Assembly: GCA_039545355.1 (NCBI GenBank)
Contig: BCJJ01000003.1
Coordinates: 1,757,092-1,821,091 of the forward strand
From: Trichosporon coremiiforme
Lineage: Eukaryota; Basidiomycota; Tremellomycetes; Trichosporonales; Trichosporonaceae
Reading direction: 5' to 3'
DNA length: 64,000 nucleotides
The first letter of the stretch is position 1. The number at the start of each line of letters is the position of its first letter. This document shows, piece after piece, positions 1 to 12,797 of the stretch. Both the position numbers and the translations under genes were made by a program. Under the pieces are notes generated by a model. That model ran no database searches. It was given only the letters and a program-made list of their open reading frames with translations, and was not told the DNA's origin.

Positions 1-3000
1 AACCGTTGTGTTCTCGACTGGTTCGGAGACTGGTCCGACCAGGCGCTGTACCAGGTCGGTCTCGAGTTTACGCAGACGCTCGACCTCGAATCACCTACGT
101 ACACGCCTCCCGCCGAGTTCCCCATCGCGTACCGCGACCTCGCCGTGCCTCCCAGCCATCGCCAGGCTGTCGTCAACGCCATGGTGTTCGTGCACCAGTC
201 GATGCAGAACATCACTGCTCGTCTTGCGAAGCGCCAGGGCAAGTACAACCACGTTACGCCTCGCCACTTCCTCGATTTCATCAACCACTACGTCCGCCTG
301 TTCACTGAGAAGAAGGAGGACCTCGAGGAGCAGCAGCGCCACCTCAACGTCGGTCTTGACAAGCTTCAGGCTACTGTCACCCAGGTCGAGGAGCTCCGCC
401 AGAGCCTTGATGCCAAGCGCTCGCAACTCAATGTCAAGGACGAGGAGGCGAACCTCAAGCTGAAGCAGATGGTTGCCGACCAGCAGGAGGCTGAGGCGAA
501 GAAGGCTGCCAGTGTTGAGATCCAGGCTGCGCTCGAGGAACAAGACGCCTACATCCAGCAGCGTTCGCAGATCGTCAAGGAGGACCTTGCCCAGGCGGAG
601 CCTGCCGTTATTGAGGCGCTCGCGGCTGTCGGCAACATCAAGAAGCAGCACCTGTCCGAGGTCCGTTCGATGGCCAACCCGCCCGAGACCGTCAAGCTCG
701 CGATGGAGTCGGCCTGTACTGTGCTCGGCTTCCACGTCGACAGCTGGAAGACGGTACAGAGCATTATCCGTCGTGACGACTTCATTTCGAGCATCCAGAA
801 CTTTGACACGCACAAGATGACCAAGGGTCTGCGCGACAAGATGATGCGCGAGTACATCTCCAAGCCCGCCTTCAACTTTGAGACCGTCAACCGTGCCTCG
901 CGCGCGTGTGGTCCCCTTGTGCAGTGGGTTATTGCTCAGGTTCGCTTTAGCGAGATTCTCGACAAGGTTGCTCCTCTTCGTGAGGAGGTCGCCTCGCTCG
1001 AGGAGCAAGCTGAGACCACGAAGCAGCAGGCCATGATCGTCGAGGAGACTGTTGCCGAGCTCGAGGACAGTATCGCCCGTTACAAGGAGGAGTATGCGCT
1101 GCTCATTGCCGAGACGCAGTCGATCCGAGCCGAGATGGAGCGCGTGCAGTCCAAGGTCGACCGCAGCATGTCTCTCCTGCAGAGTCTGTCGTCGGAGCAG
1201 AGCCGTTGGGACGCTGGCAGCAAGACGTTCGAGACCGAGATGGGCACCATCGTTGGTGACGTCCTCATCTCGGCTGCCTTCCTCGCCTATAGCGGTTTCT
1301 TCGACCAGCACTATCGCGACACCATGCGCCGCGCCTGGATGGACCACCTCTCCGACGCCGGTATCCGCTACAAGAGCGAGCTCGCCATTGCCGAGTTCCT
1401 GTCCACGGCCGACGAGCGCCTGGAGTGGCAATCGAACGCTCTTCCCGCCGACAGTCTGTGTGTCGAAAACGCAGTCATGCTCAAGCGCTACAACCGCTAC
1501 CCGCTCATCATCGACCCGACCGGCCAGGCGACCACGTTCCTGCAGAACGAGTTCCGCGACCGCAAGATCACTGTTACCAGTTTCCTGGACGAGGCGTTCC
1601 TCAAGAATCTCGAGAGTGCTCTTCGTTTCGGCAACCCGCTTCTCATCCAGGACGTTGAGAATCTGGACCCCATCCTCAACTCGGTCCTCAACCGCGAGCT
1701 GCGCCGCACTGGTGGCCGTGTGCTCATCCGCATTGGCAACCAGGACATCGACTTCTCGCCGTCGTTCACGATGTTCCTGTCGACGCGCGACCCGAGTGTC
1801 GAGTTCTCACCCGACATCTGCAGTCGTGTCACGTTCGTCAATTTTACGATGACGCGTGGCTCGCTCCAGACGCAGGCGCTCGACAAGGTGCTCAAGGTGG
1901 AGCGACCCGAGATCGACCAGAAGCGCAGCGACCTCATGAAGATGCAGGGCGAGTTCCGTCTCCGCCTTCGTCATCTCGAGCGTGCGCTTCTGCAGGCGCT
2001 AAACGAGAGCACGGGCTCTATTCTCGACGACGACAAGGTAATCGAGACGCTAGAGGTGCTCAAGCGCGAGGCCGCCGAGGTCACCAGCAAGGTCGAGGAC
2101 ACGGACATTATTATGAAGGAGGTCGAGGCTGTCACGGCAGAGTACTTGCCGCTGGCGTCTGCTTGTTCCAGCATCTACTTCACTCTGGAGCAGCTCGCCA
2201 ACATTCACCGCTTCTACCAGTTCAGTCTCGACTACTTCCTGGAGATCTTCGACTACGTGCTCCATCATAACCCGAACCTCAAGGGCATCACCGACCTCGA
2301 GGCGCGCAAGACGACGCTGTTCAACGACCTCTTCCTCGTTACCTACCGCCGCACTTCGCGCTCGTTGCTGCACACGGACTACATGGTCCTTGCCGCCACT
2401 CTCGCCAAGCTCCGTCTCTCGCGTAGCGACTTTAGTGCTGCCGTTCAAGAGGAGATGGACGCCCTCCTCGAGGTTCCTGCTGGTACCGAGGCGACCGAAG
2501 CTGCTCTCACTGTCGAGCAGAAGCGTATCCTCGACAGCCACCTCGGACAGGAGACCACCAAGGCTCTCGTCGCTCACATCGAGGCGAACCCCAAGGAGTG
2601 GGGCGCCTTCATGGCCGACGACGAGGCGGAGCGCAACATCCCCTGGCCGTGGGCTGAGGCCGACAACATTGTCACCTCTGCCCGTCGCCTTGTTCTCGTC
2701 AAGCTGTTCCGTCCCGACCGCATGGTCCAGGCTCTCGCCACCTTTGCCAACCAAGCGTTCGGCTGCGACCTCGCCCAAATTTCCGACTACGACTTTGCTG
2801 CCGTGGTCAAAGAGCAGGTCAAGGCGACCAACCCTCTCGCCCTCGCTTCCGTGCCCGGCTACGACGCGAGCTACCGCGTGGACAACCTCTGCCGCTCGCT
2901 CGGTGTCACCTGCACGTCGGTCGCCATGGGTTCGGTTGAGGGTTTCACGCTCGCTGACCAGGCCATCGCCAACGCCGCCCGCACTGGTGGATGGGTTCTG

Positions 3001-4667
3001 CTCAAGAACGTCCACCTCGCGCCTTCGTGGCTCGCGCAGCTCGAGAAGCGGCTCCACTCGCTGTCGCCCGCCCAAGGCTTCCGCCTCTTCCTCACGATGG
3101 AGACCAACCCCGTGGTGCCCGTCAACATTCTCCGCCAGTCGCGCATCATCATGAACGAGCCTCCTCCCGGTGTTCGTGCAAACCTGCTCGACACGCTCCG
3201 TGGTCTTCCCACCCTCAGCCTCAAGAGCGGCCCCGCCGAGAAGCCTCGTCTGCTGTTTCTGCTCGCTTGGCTCCATGCCGTCGTCCAGGAGCGTCTGCGT
3301 TACCTTCCTCTCGGATGGAGCAAGTCCTACGAGTTCAACGACTCGGACTTTGTTGCTGCTTACAAGACGATCGATTCGTGGATTACGGCCCTCGCGAAGG
3401 GTAAGGCGAACGTCGACCCAGCCGCTATCCCGTGGGTCGCCCTCCGCACCATTATCAAGCAGGCTGTCTACGGTGGTCGCATCGACAGCGACTACGACCA
3501 ACGCGTCCTCGATGCGTTCGTCGATGCTGTCTTCACCCCCAAGGCTTACGACCCCGACTTTGCCCTCGTCAATCTCGACAAGCCGCTGCTCGTTCCCGAG
3601 GGCACGAGCATGCAGCAGTTCATCGATTGGGCCCAGGCGCTCCCTGAGCATGAGCCCCCCAGCTGGCTCAGCCTGCCCGGTACTGCCGAGCGTGTTGTTG
3701 CCGCCGCTGAAGGTAAGCTATCAAAATGTGAGCAGAGCTAACAAGCAGGAAACACGACGGTCGTCAAGCTTCGCAAGATGCGCACGACGGAGGACGATGA
3801 GGATGACTCGCCGGCGGTGGTTGACGGTGATGGTCGCCCGGCCTGGATGACAACGCTGAAGACGAACGCCCAGGAGTGGCTCGAGGCGCTTCCCAAGGTG
3901 AGAATCCAACGCCTCCAGACCATAGCTGACTCCAGAACCTTTCCACCCCCTCCTCGGTCTCGGACCCTCTTACACGCTTCTTCGGCCGTGAGGCATGGAC
4001 TGGTCGCCGCCTCCTGCAGCGCGTCCGCAAAGACCTGTCGGACCTGATCGCCGTGTGCGACGGCCAGATGAAGCAGACGAACGAGCTTCGCGCACTCCTG
4101 ACCGAGCTCAACCGCGGCAACGTCCCGCCTCACTGGGCCCGCTACAAGATGCCCAAGGGTACGAGCGTCGGCCAGTACTTCAACGATCTCGTCAAGCGTC
4201 TCGAGCAGCTCGAGACCGTGTCGACGAGCCAGAACTACAGCGGTGGTATCTGGCTCGGTGGCCTGTTCCAGCCCGAGGCGTACATCACCGCGACTCGCCA
4301 GGCCGCGGCGCACGCTCAAGGCTGGAGTCTGGAGCAGGTGTCGCTCAGCCTGCGCCTCGAGTCGAGTGGCAGCTCTGAGGCATTCGCCATCAAGGGTGAG
4401 TCAGCATTTAATTGCGTAGCTGACATTACAGGCCTCAAGCTGCACGGTGCCAGGTGGGAGGACAAGCTTATCCTGAACGACGGCCAGGTTGTGTCGCTCG
4501 GCACGTGCGAGCTGGCATGGACCAAGAGCAGCGTCGACAAGGACACGGTCAACGTGCCCGTGTACCTGAATGGCGACCGTGGCGATGTGCTGTTCAGCGC
4601 GAACCTCGCGGCCGATGTCAGCGCGGCGGTCGTCGCCGAGCGCGGTCTGTGTGTCACTGCAGTCTAG
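1..4667 (+). CDS. DYN1: Cytoplasmic dynein heavy chain, 3' part (5' end outside window)
   Basis: Motor subunit of cytoplasmic dynein, which walks to microtubule minus ends to move nuclei, spindles and vesicles. The reading frame is open from base 1, so only the C-terminal third is here. Exons by frame and GT-AG signals: <1-3712, 3749-3897, 3936-4395, 4432-4667. In order: end of AAA4 (first residues NRCVLDWFGDWSDQ), stalk coiled coil 1, microtubule-binding domain (about 640-960 nt), coiled coil 2 (to about 1230), AAA5 (SLCVENAVMLKRYNRYPLI), AAA6 and the C-terminal domain with LSGIYxPE-region equivalent GGIWLGGLFQPEAYI near 4240. The last intron is only 36 nt and has no stop, so an unspliced frame also stays open. 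Convergent with MET8. Family assignment is certain; exact splice sites are inferred. Confidence 0.96.
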
Positions 4668-4845
4668 AAGAGTAGAAGGAGAAGTAGTTATAATTGTCAC
4701 TAGAAGAAGATGAATACCAGTTGTGTCATTTGATGCATCCCTTTAGTTCATGCTATCCCGTTGATTTATGCTTCTTACAAATCCTGTTACAGCGTCCGTG
4801 TCTTATTCAAGTCCGATCATCCCTGTAATCAAAGCTGCCTTTCGC

Positions 4846-5772
4846 CTAGTTCCTCCGGAGGAACGCAAGAGTGGCGAGGACGCCGATAGCCGTGCCAACG
4901 AGGACACCGCCGGTGCCTGCCAGCGCCGCGGAGCTAGGTGCGCGCGACTTGCTCTTCCGCTTGACGCCGACGTCCTTGGGACCTAGGACAACGCCCTTCT
5001 CCCACCCGTCGTTGAGGAGCTTCTCGCGGACCTTTTCGTCCTCGAGACGGTCCATGACTTCCATGTCCCACTGGTTGCAAGTGTTGATCATCCACCGCAT
5101 GCGCTTCTTGGAGAGCTCGCCTCCGACTCCAGGAGCACGCTCGCGGAGTTCGCGGCGGAGCGCGCCGACACCGTTGATGACGCCCTCGATGTTGTTCGGG
5201 ATCACGCCGCGGATCAGGTCGCGCACCATGACGGAGACCTTGGGTCCAGCCCCCGAGGTGGAGATCATGACCTGGAGTGGGCCGCGGCGAACCTGGGCGC
5301 CAAAGTAGAAGTCGCACTCGGGCGGGACGTCAGCGACGTTGACGGGTGTGCGCGCCTTGCGGCTCTTCTCGCAGATGAGGCGCGAGAGCGTCGCGTCGTC
5401 AATGGCCGTGAAGACCATGTCGTAGCTGCCGACCTTACACGCGTCCTTGTCGGGGTTCTGGTTATACTGCCTGTCGTGCCAAGTGATCTGGTCCCCGTTG
5501 CTCTCGAGCCGGTGCTGGATCAGGGGATGCAGGGGAGCAGGCGCGACGATGGTGACATGCGCGCCGGCCTCGAGCAGGAAGCCCAGTCGCTGGGACGCAA
5601 TCTCGCCCCCGCCTACGAGGAGTACCTTCTTGCCACCGAGCTGCCACGCCAGCATGAGCGAGGCGCCCGGCTCGATGGGTGGATACTCTGGTTTCTGCCG
5701 TCAGCACACGCCCCGGAGGTTGGTCCGCACCTCGACGATCACAACGTCAGAGTCGGACATGCTGGTGGCCAT
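4846..5772 (-). CDS. MET8: Siroheme synthase Met8 (precorrin-2 dehydrogenase / sirohydrochlorin ferrochelatase) with hydrophobic C-tail
   Basis: Last two steps of siroheme synthesis: NAD-dependent oxidation of precorrin-2 and iron insertion; siroheme is needed by sulfite and nitrite reductase. Exons 5731-5772 and 4846-5694 with a 36-nt intron (branch CTGAC), giving 296 aa. The splice is supported because exon 2 then begins KPEYPPIEPGASLMLAWQL, the usual Met8 N-terminus. The Rossmann motif KVLLVGGGEIAS follows, then NVADVPPECDFYFGAQVRRG, the region holding the catalytic Asp in the yeast enzyme. The last about 25 residues (GTGGVLVGTAIGVLATLAFL then RRN) form a predicted single membrane span, which baker's yeast Met8 (about 274 aa) lacks. 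Start chosen at 5772; an in-frame Met at 5760 is the alternative. Divergent from PRO3. Confidence 0.93.
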
Positions 5773-6315
5773 GGTGTGTGAGAGAGTGTGCGGTACGAAA
5801 GGGGTCGTGGGGATGCAGCACCAGATGACGTCGAGAACGGGGGCTGACGCGCTGACGTCCCGGTCACCTTGTTTGGCTGCAGTGCAGTTCGACGGAAAAT
5901 TGTCGGTGGAAACCGATATCAGCGCGATCACACCATACAGCTGTCGCCACCCACCCTGGCCACCCCAGAGAACATTCGGAACCCACAGTCCATCCTATCA
6001 TCTGACCGGAGCTGAGTGTCCCCACTCTGCGGAGCACAGTGGGGGTTAGCGGTCAAAGGACGCCAAAAGCACGAACCATCATGAATTACACCTCCCCACG
6101 AGCATCGTTGTGATTTCTTGCATCGGCTACCATGACTGTGCATAGACGATGAGTCGGAACGCGCGTACGAGCCTTATCCGACCGGGCTTCAGGTCGAACC
6201 GAGTCGGATGTTTTCAGACCGAAAATTAGGCGCCTGCCCTGTCTCGTTATCTGATCGGCATCACCTCTCTGTCTTGTCCCTTCCTCACTCCTTCTTGACA
6301 CTCTAATCAATCAAA
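5773..6315. promoter_or_regulatory. Shared 5' region of MET8 and PRO3
   Basis: 543 bp between two divergent start codons, so it must hold both promoters. No clear TATA box or known operator could be picked out by eye, and no ORF in it is convincing. Confidence 0.5.
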
Positions 6316-8002
6316 ATGGGCTACACTCTCGGTGTCCTTGGTGAGTGGAAATGTGATGCTGTGGGAGGGTAGCCAAGTCTGGGGGTCCGGGCGGCGCAAT
6401 CGACGGACCTGGATGTTATCAATCCTCCTCCGCGCGAGTTTCAACAACAACAATCTGTTCCTCGTGGCTGCTACGGACGGCCACGCCGTCTCCCTAATCA
6501 CCTGCAAAGCATGCAACGTCCATCCAGCTGTCATGGGCGGTCGGTGGATAGCTAACATCAGGCTGCGGAACGATGGGTATCGCCATCATGTCGGGCGTCC
6601 TTGCGTCGCTCGAGCAGCGCCAGGCGGCGTACCCGAACGGGCGCAGCACCCCGCGCGAGCCCGTCAGCGGCATCTCGACCCCGACAAAGGCGATGGCTCT
6701 TGAGGCGTCCGACGACTCGCTTCCGGACGCGTTCATCGCCACCGTCGGCCGCGAGGAGACTGCGCGCAAGCTGCGCAAGACTTTCCAGACGTCGACTTCG
6801 CTGAACGACATGATCGATATTCGCTCCGGCGCCGGTGCCAACGTCTCGGCTGCGCAGGAGAGCGACATCATCCTGATCTGCTCCAAGCCTAACATCGCCA
6901 AGAGCATCCTCGCCGAGAAGGGCATGCAGGACGCTGTGCGCGGCAAGATTGTCGTCTCCATCTGCGCCGGTGTCACGCTCGAGCAGCTTCAGGCGTGCGT
7001 CCCTGAGGGAACCACCGTCGTCCGCGCCATGCCCAACACCCCCTGCAAGGTGAGTTGAGGCGCGCCTGTCAACAACTGATGCCAGATCGGAGAGGGCATG
7101 ACTGTCATCACCCCCGTCGACTCGGCCGAAACCCGCGCGAAGCTCCTCAACATTTTCACCTCGTGCGGACGCTGCCGCTTCCTCGACGAGAAGTACTTTG
7201 ACGCGGCCACCGCCCTCGCTGGCTCCGGTCCCGCGTTTGTCGCCCTTGTTCTTGAGGCCATGGCCGACGGAGGTGTCATGATGGGCCTCCCCCGAAGCGA
7301 GTCGTTAGAGCTTGCGGCTCAGAGTGAGTCACACGAGTTGCACGTGCCCGCACGTGGTTTCCATTGGACTTCCTACGCTAGGCGGGCCCACGACGGCCCG
7401 AAGCCGTGCTTGAGCCGAGGTCTGCGGATGCGGCGACGTCGAGATGACCGATGGGCTTTATCAGCCGTGGGGGCGTCATCGCTGGCCAAGCGAGAGTGAC
7501 TTCATGCCTTGTTCCTGCCTGTCGGACCCCGCCTGGCTCCACGGAGAGAGCGCCAAGCCCACCACTCTCAGCTGCTCTTCAGCCTGGCCTGCAGCATGCG
7601 GTGTCCAGTCGGCTCCGGTGCACTTGTGCCTCGGTCCGCAGACTGTCATCATGACCCGGTCCGGAAATGTCCCCATCTGACCGCCGTTATCGCACCGCCA
7701 CTTAACTGCGAGACACCGCTGACAGCAGCCATCCAGGGTACAGGCCGCATGGCTCTCTACGGAGGACTCCACCCCGCTCAGTTGAAGGACAGCGTCACGA
7801 GTGAGTGCTTTTCGCGTTTCGTAACTAACAGCAGCCCCGGGAGGATGCACGATTGCGGGCCTGCTCACGCTCGAGGATGGCAAGGTGCGCTCGACGATGG
7901 CGCGCGCGATCCAGGTCGCGTCCAACCAGTGAGTCTTGGAGTGTGGGTGTAGTGCGGGGTGCTGACGGCAGCGCGGCTGGGCTTGGTCAGGACAAGAAGT
8001 AG
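6316..8002 (+). CDS. PRO3: Pyrroline-5-carboxylate reductase
   Basis: Reduces 1-pyrroline-5-carboxylate to proline with NAD(P)H, the last step of proline synthesis. Six exons: 6316-6340, 6562-7049, 7086-7323, 7726-7800, 7835-7928, 7972-8002, in total 951 nt (316 aa) and closing exactly in frame. Exon 1 codes only 8 residues plus one base (MGYTLGVL); splicing completes the nucleotide-binding motif GVLGCGTMGIAIMSG. Later signatures are VVRAMPNTPCKIGEGMTV, ALAGSGPAFV and, across exons 4-5, DSVTTPGGCTIAGL, the family signature. The last 31-nt exon restores the NHAAGLGQDKK end; without it the frame would stop at 7930. Introns 2, 4 and 5 are 34-43 nt, intron 1 is 221 nt and intron 3 is 402 nt. Confidence 0.94.
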
Positions 8003-9289
8003 AGCCCGGGGAGTGGGGGCGCCATGTGGGGGATCGTTCGATGCAGGATCGAGTCAAAATACTGCGATCGCAGTCTGTATGCACAGTTTCAAGCGAAAGG
8101 AGCGAAAGCGGAAAGAGCAGCAGGAGGCACTGAGAGGAAGCGTAAAGTTTGAGAGTGATGTGATGAGGCATGCTGATGGGTGTGGGTATGGAGTCGAGGG
8201 GCCTCGTTTGTCATGGCGTCGTACGCATGCATTGGAGGGCCAAGCGACTGGCTGACGGAGGCCATTGCAGCGACGCAGGCTACCGAATGGCGTCGATGGT
8301 GATGAGATCTGCACAAAGACACGACGGGGAAGACTAGTGGTCCTGGCGGGGTGGCTTGGGATGCATGGCCGTGCATAGACTGTCGGCGCCAGCGAAGTTT
8401 GATAGACGGATCCGGGTCCGACGTGTAGGTACGAGGGGTGGTGACTGCGTACCTGCGTATGGAGGCTGCGGACTGGGGTTGGCTGGCGGGCACAGCTGTC
8501 TGGGGAGTTCGGCTGCCCACCAGGTTGTTGCCGCCGTCGTCCGTGGAGGTGGGGGCCGAGTCGGGCCAGCCGGGAGGGATCAGCTCATCACAAGTTCAGG
8601 GTCGGACATGACCCTCGTCATTCAGCGTGAAATAACCCCGACCGTGTCTTGGCTCACTGCAGACGACTTCGGCCCTGGCCCTCGGCCTGCAGAGCTTGGA
8701 ATCTTGCTTGCTACGTCGCTCCTCGCTCACAACCGCCCTTGTCCCTTACCCCGTGGCCGTGGCCCCCGCCTCGCCCGCACGCACGCAGCATCCGCAGGCA
8801 ATCACTGCGTGTCCGTCGCACGCCGCGAGCTTCGACCCGAACACCACACGGCCGACACCTGGCCGACCGACCAGGGCTGGACCACCACGCCTAGTTGCCG
8901 TCCACTTGCTTTTGCACGTCGTCGCATAAGCACACACTCTTCTCTTTTTCCTTTCTCGTGTCTACATACTCTTGTCTGTGTCATACTCTCTATCTCTCTG
9001 GCATACACACAACTAGCGGACATCGACCACACCGACTGGCGCCCCATCACACTTGCATCTGCCGTATCACCAACCACCTGCCCTGCTACCTGCCCATCGC
9101 CCCGATTTTCATTGCCGGCGCTCGCCAATCGCCCTTCCTCGGCATACTCCCCCACCGCCTCCCATCTTCCCAGCGTACCACGGAGCTCGTGCATCACACA
9201 CAGATCCATTCCCCTCTCGTTTGTGTTCGCGCGACAACGCTTAACACCTCTTTCTTGGGCTTTCCTGATCTTTCGATCTCCCAGTCACA
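8003..9289. other. Intergenic region between PRO3 and the YSC84-type gene
   Basis: No supportable gene. The stretch from about 8935 to 9010 is strongly pyrimidine-rich (repeated TCT/CTT/CTC), as often seen just upstream of highly expressed basidiomycete genes, and probably belongs to the promoter or 5' UTR of the gene starting at 9290. Open frames here are low-complexity and differ from any recognised family. Confidence 0.4.
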
Positions 9290-11067
9290 ATGGGACTGAA
9301 TACCCCTCTGCCTGGTGAGTCGGCCAGCTAACCAACCGTTTCTCGGAGCTAACAGGCAGTGCCGCTGCAGCAAGAATGCAAGAAGGCGGCCAAGACGATT
9401 CGCTCGTTTGTCGACGGCACGAACCAGGGCCTCGACGGCGTGATCCCGCGCAGCGTGCTTGAGCGCGCGGCGGGTTTCGCCATCTTCACCGTCGTCAAGG
9501 TCGGCTTCCTCGCTTCGGCCCGTGTCGGTAGCGGCCTCGTCATTGCCCGTCTCGAGGACGGAAGTGAGTCGTCCCCTCCCCATCACTCATGGCTAACTCC
9601 AGGCTGGTCGCCACCCAGTGCCATTGGAGTCGGCGGCTTCGGATTCGGTGGACAGGCGGGTGCCGAGTGAGTCACTGCCCGCTAGAAGTAGCACACTGAC
9701 GATCACCAGGATGACCGACTTCCTCATCGTTCTCAACGTGCGTATGCCCATTATGAGCCGCAAAGTGGAGGTGCTAGTGGTTCCTGCGATTCCCAGATCC
9801 GCTGGAGCCACTGGCCGCTATCGTGCCATTGCGGCCATTACGGCCAGATGACCGAGGTGTCACCACGTAATCGGTGAATGCAGCTGACCTTTACAGTCAC
9901 GATCGGCCCTCGCTTCGTTCATGAGTGCCGGCTCGCTTACTCTTGGTGGCAACCTCTCTGTGAGTAGTGCATGTCGTCGTTCGATGTTGTTGCGATCTCT
10001 GGGCGTTTCAGAAATCTGAGACGTGGCAGAGATAGCCCCACACGAATATAGAGTTGTTGCCGAGTTTCATGTCGCTGACCCCTTGCAGGTTGCCGTCGGA
10101 CCGCTTGGCCGCAATGCCGAGGGCTCGGGCTCTGTCAACACGAAGGGCAACCTTGCTGCGATGTACTCGTACTCAAAGACAAAGGGTCTGTTCGGTGGTG
10201 TCTCTGTCGAGGGCACCGTGCTCGGCGAGCGCAAGGACGCGAACAAGGCGGCGTACGGCGGCGAGCCGAGTGCGAAGCAGATTCTGACTGGCTCTTTCGA
10301 TCCTCCAAACTGGGCATACATCCTCATCGACGAGCTGAACCGCTGCACCGGCATGCCAGGCGGCCAGACCTGGATCGACGACTCGCGCTACGCTCAAAAC
10401 TTTGACGGCCGCCGCAACAGCTACGATTACGAAGACTCGGACTTTAAGGGTGCCGACGAGCAGGACGACAACCCTTACCGCTCTGGCTTCTCTACTCCTC
10501 CGGGAGGCTACGCGTTCGGCGAGGGCGTCGGTGCCGGTGGCAACTCGAGCCGCAAGCGCGCCAGCTCGCTCTTCTCGATCGGCGGCAAGGACAAGGGCTC
10601 CGCCGCGACCATGTTCGCCTCCCGCAGCACGAACGAGCCAGCTGATCGCTCGGGCAACTCGACGCCGCCGGATCAGCGCAACGCTCCGTCTCGGCCGTGG
10701 GAGCGCCGTTCCAGCGCCTACCTGCCCACCCTCCCTCATCTCCCCGGCACGCGCAAGGCTGATTTCGACCGCCGCCCCGGCCCCAGCAGCGAGACGTACA
10801 ATGCGGAAGTGTCTAGGTCCTCTAGTGTGAAGCGCCCGTACGAGAAGAAGGCGACGCCGTCGCCGTTCAGTGATGCTTTTGCGACGAACGGCACGTCGCG
10901 GAGCAGCACGCCGCCGTCCGACTCGTGGGATGCTGCGGGTGCTGGTCCCAAGGGTCCCAACGCTTCTTGGTCTACCGGTAGCAAGGACCTGCTTGGTAGC
11001 TGGGACGCGGACGAGCAGGGTCTCACCCAAAACTTTGGCCGCATGGGTATTCGCCGCAACACTGGTA

Positions 11068-11094
11068 AACTAGGGTCACAGGTTAAGTCGAACG
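11068..11094 (+). repeat. Left terminal inverted repeat of the Tc1/mariner element
   Basis: 27 bp beginning AACTAGGGTCACAGG and ending TCGAACG; exact reverse complement of 12798-12824. Identity stops at the next base. The bases GTAAAC formed across the junction (11065-11070) resemble a splice donor. Confidence 0.93.
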
Positions 11095-11509
11095 GATGCG
11101 CACGGTCCCGTCATCGTCAACCTCGCCGTGGCTCATGTTCTGATCCATAACTCATGCAACGGTACTCTTTATGCCTAGAAACTCCGCGTAGAGCCGAAAG
11201 GAATGCTTGGCAGCTCGGACAAATGGAGCTGCAGAGCGCACCGTGCATACTGGCCACCACACCACCACAATAAAGCTGCATGTCACCACCCTCCTTATCG
11301 CCCTAGATCTCAGCCACCGAGGCCTGTGCTTGCCCCAAATCTTTCATGTATCAAGCTCCGAAGCTGGGCTTTTGGAAAATCCAAGAATTGAGTCGAAACC
11401 ATGCATATCGGCAGCGGAGTCCGTCCGACTGTCCATCTTTGTGGCATATAAGCCTCCTTGAGTGCCACTTCTCTTCCACAACAGCTCTACCTCATCAGAA
11501 CTTGCAGCT

Positions 11510-12650
11510 ATGCCTCGCCCTTGCCTCACACCTCGCCGCCGCGCCAAGATTGCGTCCTTGGCTCGCTACCGCAGCTATTCCTCTGTCGCCTGGGAGTACA
11601 ACATCGCCAAGAGCACTGTGGGTTACTGTGTGATGTTAGCTCGCCTCCAGGCTCTCATTCCACCTGCTCTGGCTGTTCTGAACCCTGTCCAGGGGATCCG
11701 CATCCCCCGCAGCCACACCAAGCTCACTCCCGACAACCTCAGAGCGATCTACGAGGTCTTTGAGGCTCAGCCCTTCGCCAGCAATCGTGAGGTGTTGGAC
11801 ACTCTTGCAGACAGAGACATTGTCCTCTCTCTCATGACTCTGCGCCGTGCACGTCGCCAGCTTGGTTATGGCCGCTTTGTGGCTCTTGTGCGGCCGTATC
11901 TAAGCCCCCTTCACAAGGAGAAGCGTCTCGCTTATGCTCTTGAGCAGCAGCGACTCTTCCAAGAGTGGAGGAAGGTGATCTTCTGTGACGAGGTCCCTCT
12001 CTACATTGACCAGCTCCACAGAGCATATGTGACGCGCCCCATCGGTTCTGACCGTGCCAATGAGCGGTGAGTGTCTTTCCTGACGTTCTACATGCTGTGG
12101 AAGAGTGCTGACACTCAGGTACATCCAGTACACCTTCAGATCGAGCTGTGGGTCGATTATGTGCTGGGGGGCTATCTGGTATGGCGGCAAGTCGAAGCTG
12201 GTGTGGTTTGACACCTCCCAGTCGACCTCCAAGCGCAAGGGAGTCAATGCGGCCATCTATCGCACCCAGGTGACTGAGAAGGAGTTGTTTGATTGCTGGA
12301 AGCGTGTCAAGACTCAGTGGCGTGGTTATGGCTTGCCCTGGGTTGTAGAGGACAACGCTGTCGTCCACACAGCCAAGGCCACCCGTGGCAAGGCAGAGCA
12401 ACTTGGCATGCGCTTCCTGCCTCACCCTCCCTGCTCTCCTTGCCTCAACCCCATTGAGAACCTTTGGAGCAACCTCAAGCGCCGCCTGGCCCGTCTCAAC
12501 CCTCGTCCCACCACCCAGGAGGGGCTATTCGCTGCCGCTACGGAGCTCTGGAACACCTATGATCAGAATGAGATCGACCGACTTATCATGTCCATGCCTA
12601 ACAGGATCAAGGACACCATCTCTGCTAATGGAGGACACATTAAGTATTGA
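11510..12650 (+). CDS. Tc1-type DD34E transposase
   Basis: Cuts and pastes the surrounding element at TA sites. Exons 11510-12066 and 12119-12650 (52-nt intron, branch CTGAC) give 362 aa with no stop or frameshift. The N-terminal region (RRRAKIASLARYRSYSSVA, then a second helix pair near NREVLDTLADRD) looks like the paired helix-turn-helix DNA-binding part. Catalytic residues: Asp about 160 in VIFCDEVPLY, Asp about 264 in WVVEDNAVVH, Glu about 299 in PCLNPIENLW; 34 residues lie between the second Asp and the Glu, the Tc1 spacing. The frame opens earlier at a GTG (11462), but the ATG at 11510 is the natural start. All catalytic residues are present, so activity is possible. Confidence 0.92.
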
Positions 12651-12797
12651 TCCCAGGTGCACCATGCTTCGTATATAGGTTACCAAGACTCCCATGCACG
12701 TGGAACAACTGTTTATAGAGCAAGAAACATGCATATGCATGAGTTATTCGTGGTTGCAGCGAGGTCGACAGTTCACGGCCTCGTTTGTGGCACCACT

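Noticed and set aside
2050..3651. 533-codon minus-strand frame
   Set aside because: Lies wholly opposite the dynein motor domain, which is unmistakable on the plus strand.
7930..7932. TGA as the end of PRO3
   Set aside because: It lies in a GTGAGT donor; splicing to 7972 gives the family-like ending AAGLGQDKK.
10023..10088. Possible in-frame start for the YSC84-type gene at a GTG near 10023
   Set aside because: It is the end of an intron that happens to be open; the exon begins after CAG at 10088, continuing the GNLSVAVGPLGRNAEG motif.
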